Below are positions 63,012 through 64,000 of a DNA stretch of 64,000 bases, one piece after another. This DNA comes from an uncultured Lachnospiraceae bacterium (GTDB lineage Bacteria > Bacillota > Clostridia > Lachnospirales > Lachnospiraceae). Under the pieces are notes generated by a model. The model ran no database searches and was not told the DNA's origin. It saw nothing but the letters and a program-made list of their open reading frames with translations. The DNA lies in assembly GCA_949840915.1 (NCBI GenBank), contig CATKXY010000002.1:124001-188000 (forward strand), given 5' to 3'. Position 1 is the stretch's first letter, and every line of letters begins with the position of its first letter. The position numbers were made by a program, and so were the translations under genes.

Positions 63012-64000
63012 ATGGAAAAAAGTGGGGCAAAACAGAACGGCGCTTTACGGTTTGTTCAGGTTGGCCTGATAATTCTTATCATCTGTTCCGCGATGATATT
63101 CATGTATATGAATACGCAGATAAAGTCCCTGAATGAGGATGCGATGGAGAGGGTGGGATTTGTCTATACGGCGGGTCTGTCCAAACAGATGGTACTGCAT
63201 GCAAATACTTATTTTGAGAATAATTTTAATCTTCAAAAGGATGCAGTGAAGGAAGCAGAAAAAAGGCCGGAGAACAGACAGAAGGAGTATTTGAAGGAGA
63301 CGCTTCAAGGAAGCGGTTATCAATATATTGCGCTGTATAATGCGGATGGGAAAACGGAGGTACTTGTCGGTGACGGAGATTATACGATCTACGATGAGAG
63401 CATTTTAAATCATGTACTGGTGAAACATCATGATACGGTGACGCTGATGCATAATATCCGGGAGGATAGAATGATCGGTATGGTGATTGCCCGGGAGTTT
63501 GTTCTGGACGGCATGGCATATTCAGGTGTTATTTGTGGAGTGCTGCCGGAGGAAGTCAATGAAAGACTGGCTCTGTCAAGCGACAGTACGATGGTCTTCT
63601 CTTATATCATCAGAAGAGACGGGCATTTTGTCGTTCGTAATGAGGGTGCCTTCCGTGAGTCTTATTTTGACAGGATTCAGGAAGAATATGAGGCTTACAG
63701 AGATATGAGCGTGGAGGATTATGTACAGCAGTTAAGCGCGGCCATGGAACGGGGAGACTCCTATGAACTGGTATTTAAAATGAACGGAGAGCGCTATTTG
63801 TTATATGCCGCCCAAATGTCCTATTCAGAGTGGTATCTCATAACGATCATCCCCTATACGCAGCTGGAGAATATCCTCGGGGAAAACAATACCCAGAGAA
63901 ACCATGTTGTGTGGATGTGCGCACTGCTTCTTTGTGTAGTATACGGGATTGTATTCAGCATGTATATCAGGATATCCAGCCGGCAGATCAAAGTACTGGA
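63012..64000 (+). CDS. Membrane sensor with extracytoplasmic Cache-like domain, 3' end outside window
   Basis: Frame open from ATG 63012 to the window edge (about 329 codons). Residues about 15-33 (VQVGLIILIICSAMIFMYM) and about 295-315 (VVWMCALLLCVVYGIVFSMY) are membrane helices. Between them lies a domain of about 260 residues with YQYIALYNADGKTEVLVG, IIRRDGHFVVRNEG, and SYSEWYLITIIPYTQLENIL, the pattern of double-Cache sensor domains. Output domain is beyond the edge: a histidine kinase, GGDEF or methyl-accepting protein are all possible. AAAGGAG precedes the start; an overlapping ATG at 63007 runs into a stop after 20 codons. TATAAT at 62956-62961 may be the -10, with a poor -35. Confidence 0.82.
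   Translation, partial: MEKSGAKQNGALRFVQVGLIILIICSAMIFMYMNTQIKSLNEDAMERVGFVYTAGLSKQMVLHANTYFENNFNLQKDAVKEAEKRPENRQKEYLKETLQGSGYQYIALYNADGKTEVLVGDGDYTIYDESILNHVLVKHHDTVTLMHNIREDRMIGMVIAREFVLDGMAYSGVICGVLPEEVNERLALSSDSTMVFSYIIRRDGHFVVRNEGAFRESYFDRIQEEYEAYRDMSVEDYVQQLSAAMERGDSYELVFKMNGERYLLYAAQMSYSEWYLITIIPYTQLENILGENNTQRNHVVWMCALLLCVVYGIVFSMYIRISSRQIKVL

Overview
The window reads as a chromosomal segment of a Gram-positive, low-to-moderate GC Clostridia bacterium, most likely a Lachnospiraceae member. This is inferred from strong AGGAGG-type ribosome binding sites, sigma-A style promoters, lipobox lipoproteins, a Spo0A-type DNA-binding domain, EpsG/TupA-type polysaccharide genes and BlaI/M56 regulators. 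No rRNA, tRNA, CRISPR array, transposase or integrase was seen.

Layout. (1) 1-2.9 kb: the 3' part of leuA, convergent with a small operon of a YuiD-like membrane protein and a DUF3048-type lipoprotein. (2) 3.1-10.2 kb: one giant secreted multidomain surface protein with its own promoter and terminator. (3) 10.3-26.9 kb: polysaccharide region I. It holds a DPM1-like glycosyltransferase, a receiver-less Spo0A-type regulator, two coupled membrane proteins, a WbaP-like initiating sugar-phosphate transferase, a Wzz-like protein with a degenerate kinase tail, several glycosyltransferases, an EpsG-type polymerase, a GH73-type glucosaminidase and an O-antigen-ligase-like protein. (4) 26.9-31.1 kb: an amino-sugar catabolic unit, with an AraC regulator divergent from Gfo/Idh/MocA oxidoreductase-nagB-nagA. 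(5) 31.1-31.8 kb: about 700 bp of non-coding DNA packed with nested inverted repeats in front of a promoter. (6) 31.8-55.7 kb: polysaccharide region II, one long co-directional gene run. It encodes a ligase/polymerase; a bacillosamine-type amino-sugar pathway (PglF-like dehydratase, PglE-like aminotransferase, PglC-like phosphosugar transferase); an unusual trio (acetyltransferase fused to an ACC-deaminase-like PLP enzyme, a PP-loop ATPase, an ATP-grasp ligase); glycosyltransferases including a GT11 fucosyltransferase; two TupA-type ATP-grasp proteins; a Wzx-like flippase; and UDP-glucuronate 4-epimerase and UDP-glucose dehydrogenase genes that flank a GltS-type glutamate carrier and a YtcJ-like amidohydrolase. 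(7) 55.7-64 kb: visibly AT-richer and more decayed DNA with small XRE regulators, a flavodoxin fragment, a MerR regulator facing an iron alcohol dehydrogenase broken by one amber codon, a lipoprotein fused to an aldo/keto reductase, a small Trp-rich secreted protein followed by a BlaI/M56 pair, and the start of a membrane sensor.

How the genes work together. Regions I and II together encode initiation, sugar-nucleotide synthesis, assembly, flipping, polymerisation and ligation for at least one, probably two, cell-surface glycans. The most original parts are the putative aminoacyl-type sugar-decoration module (37.4-41.5 kb), the receiver-less Spo0A regulator with Spo0A-box-like sites in its own promoter, a near-identical promoter sequence in front of operons in both glycan regions, the repeat-rich leader at 31.2-31.7 kb, and the secreted-peptide/BlaI/M56 trio at 60.7-62.8 kb.
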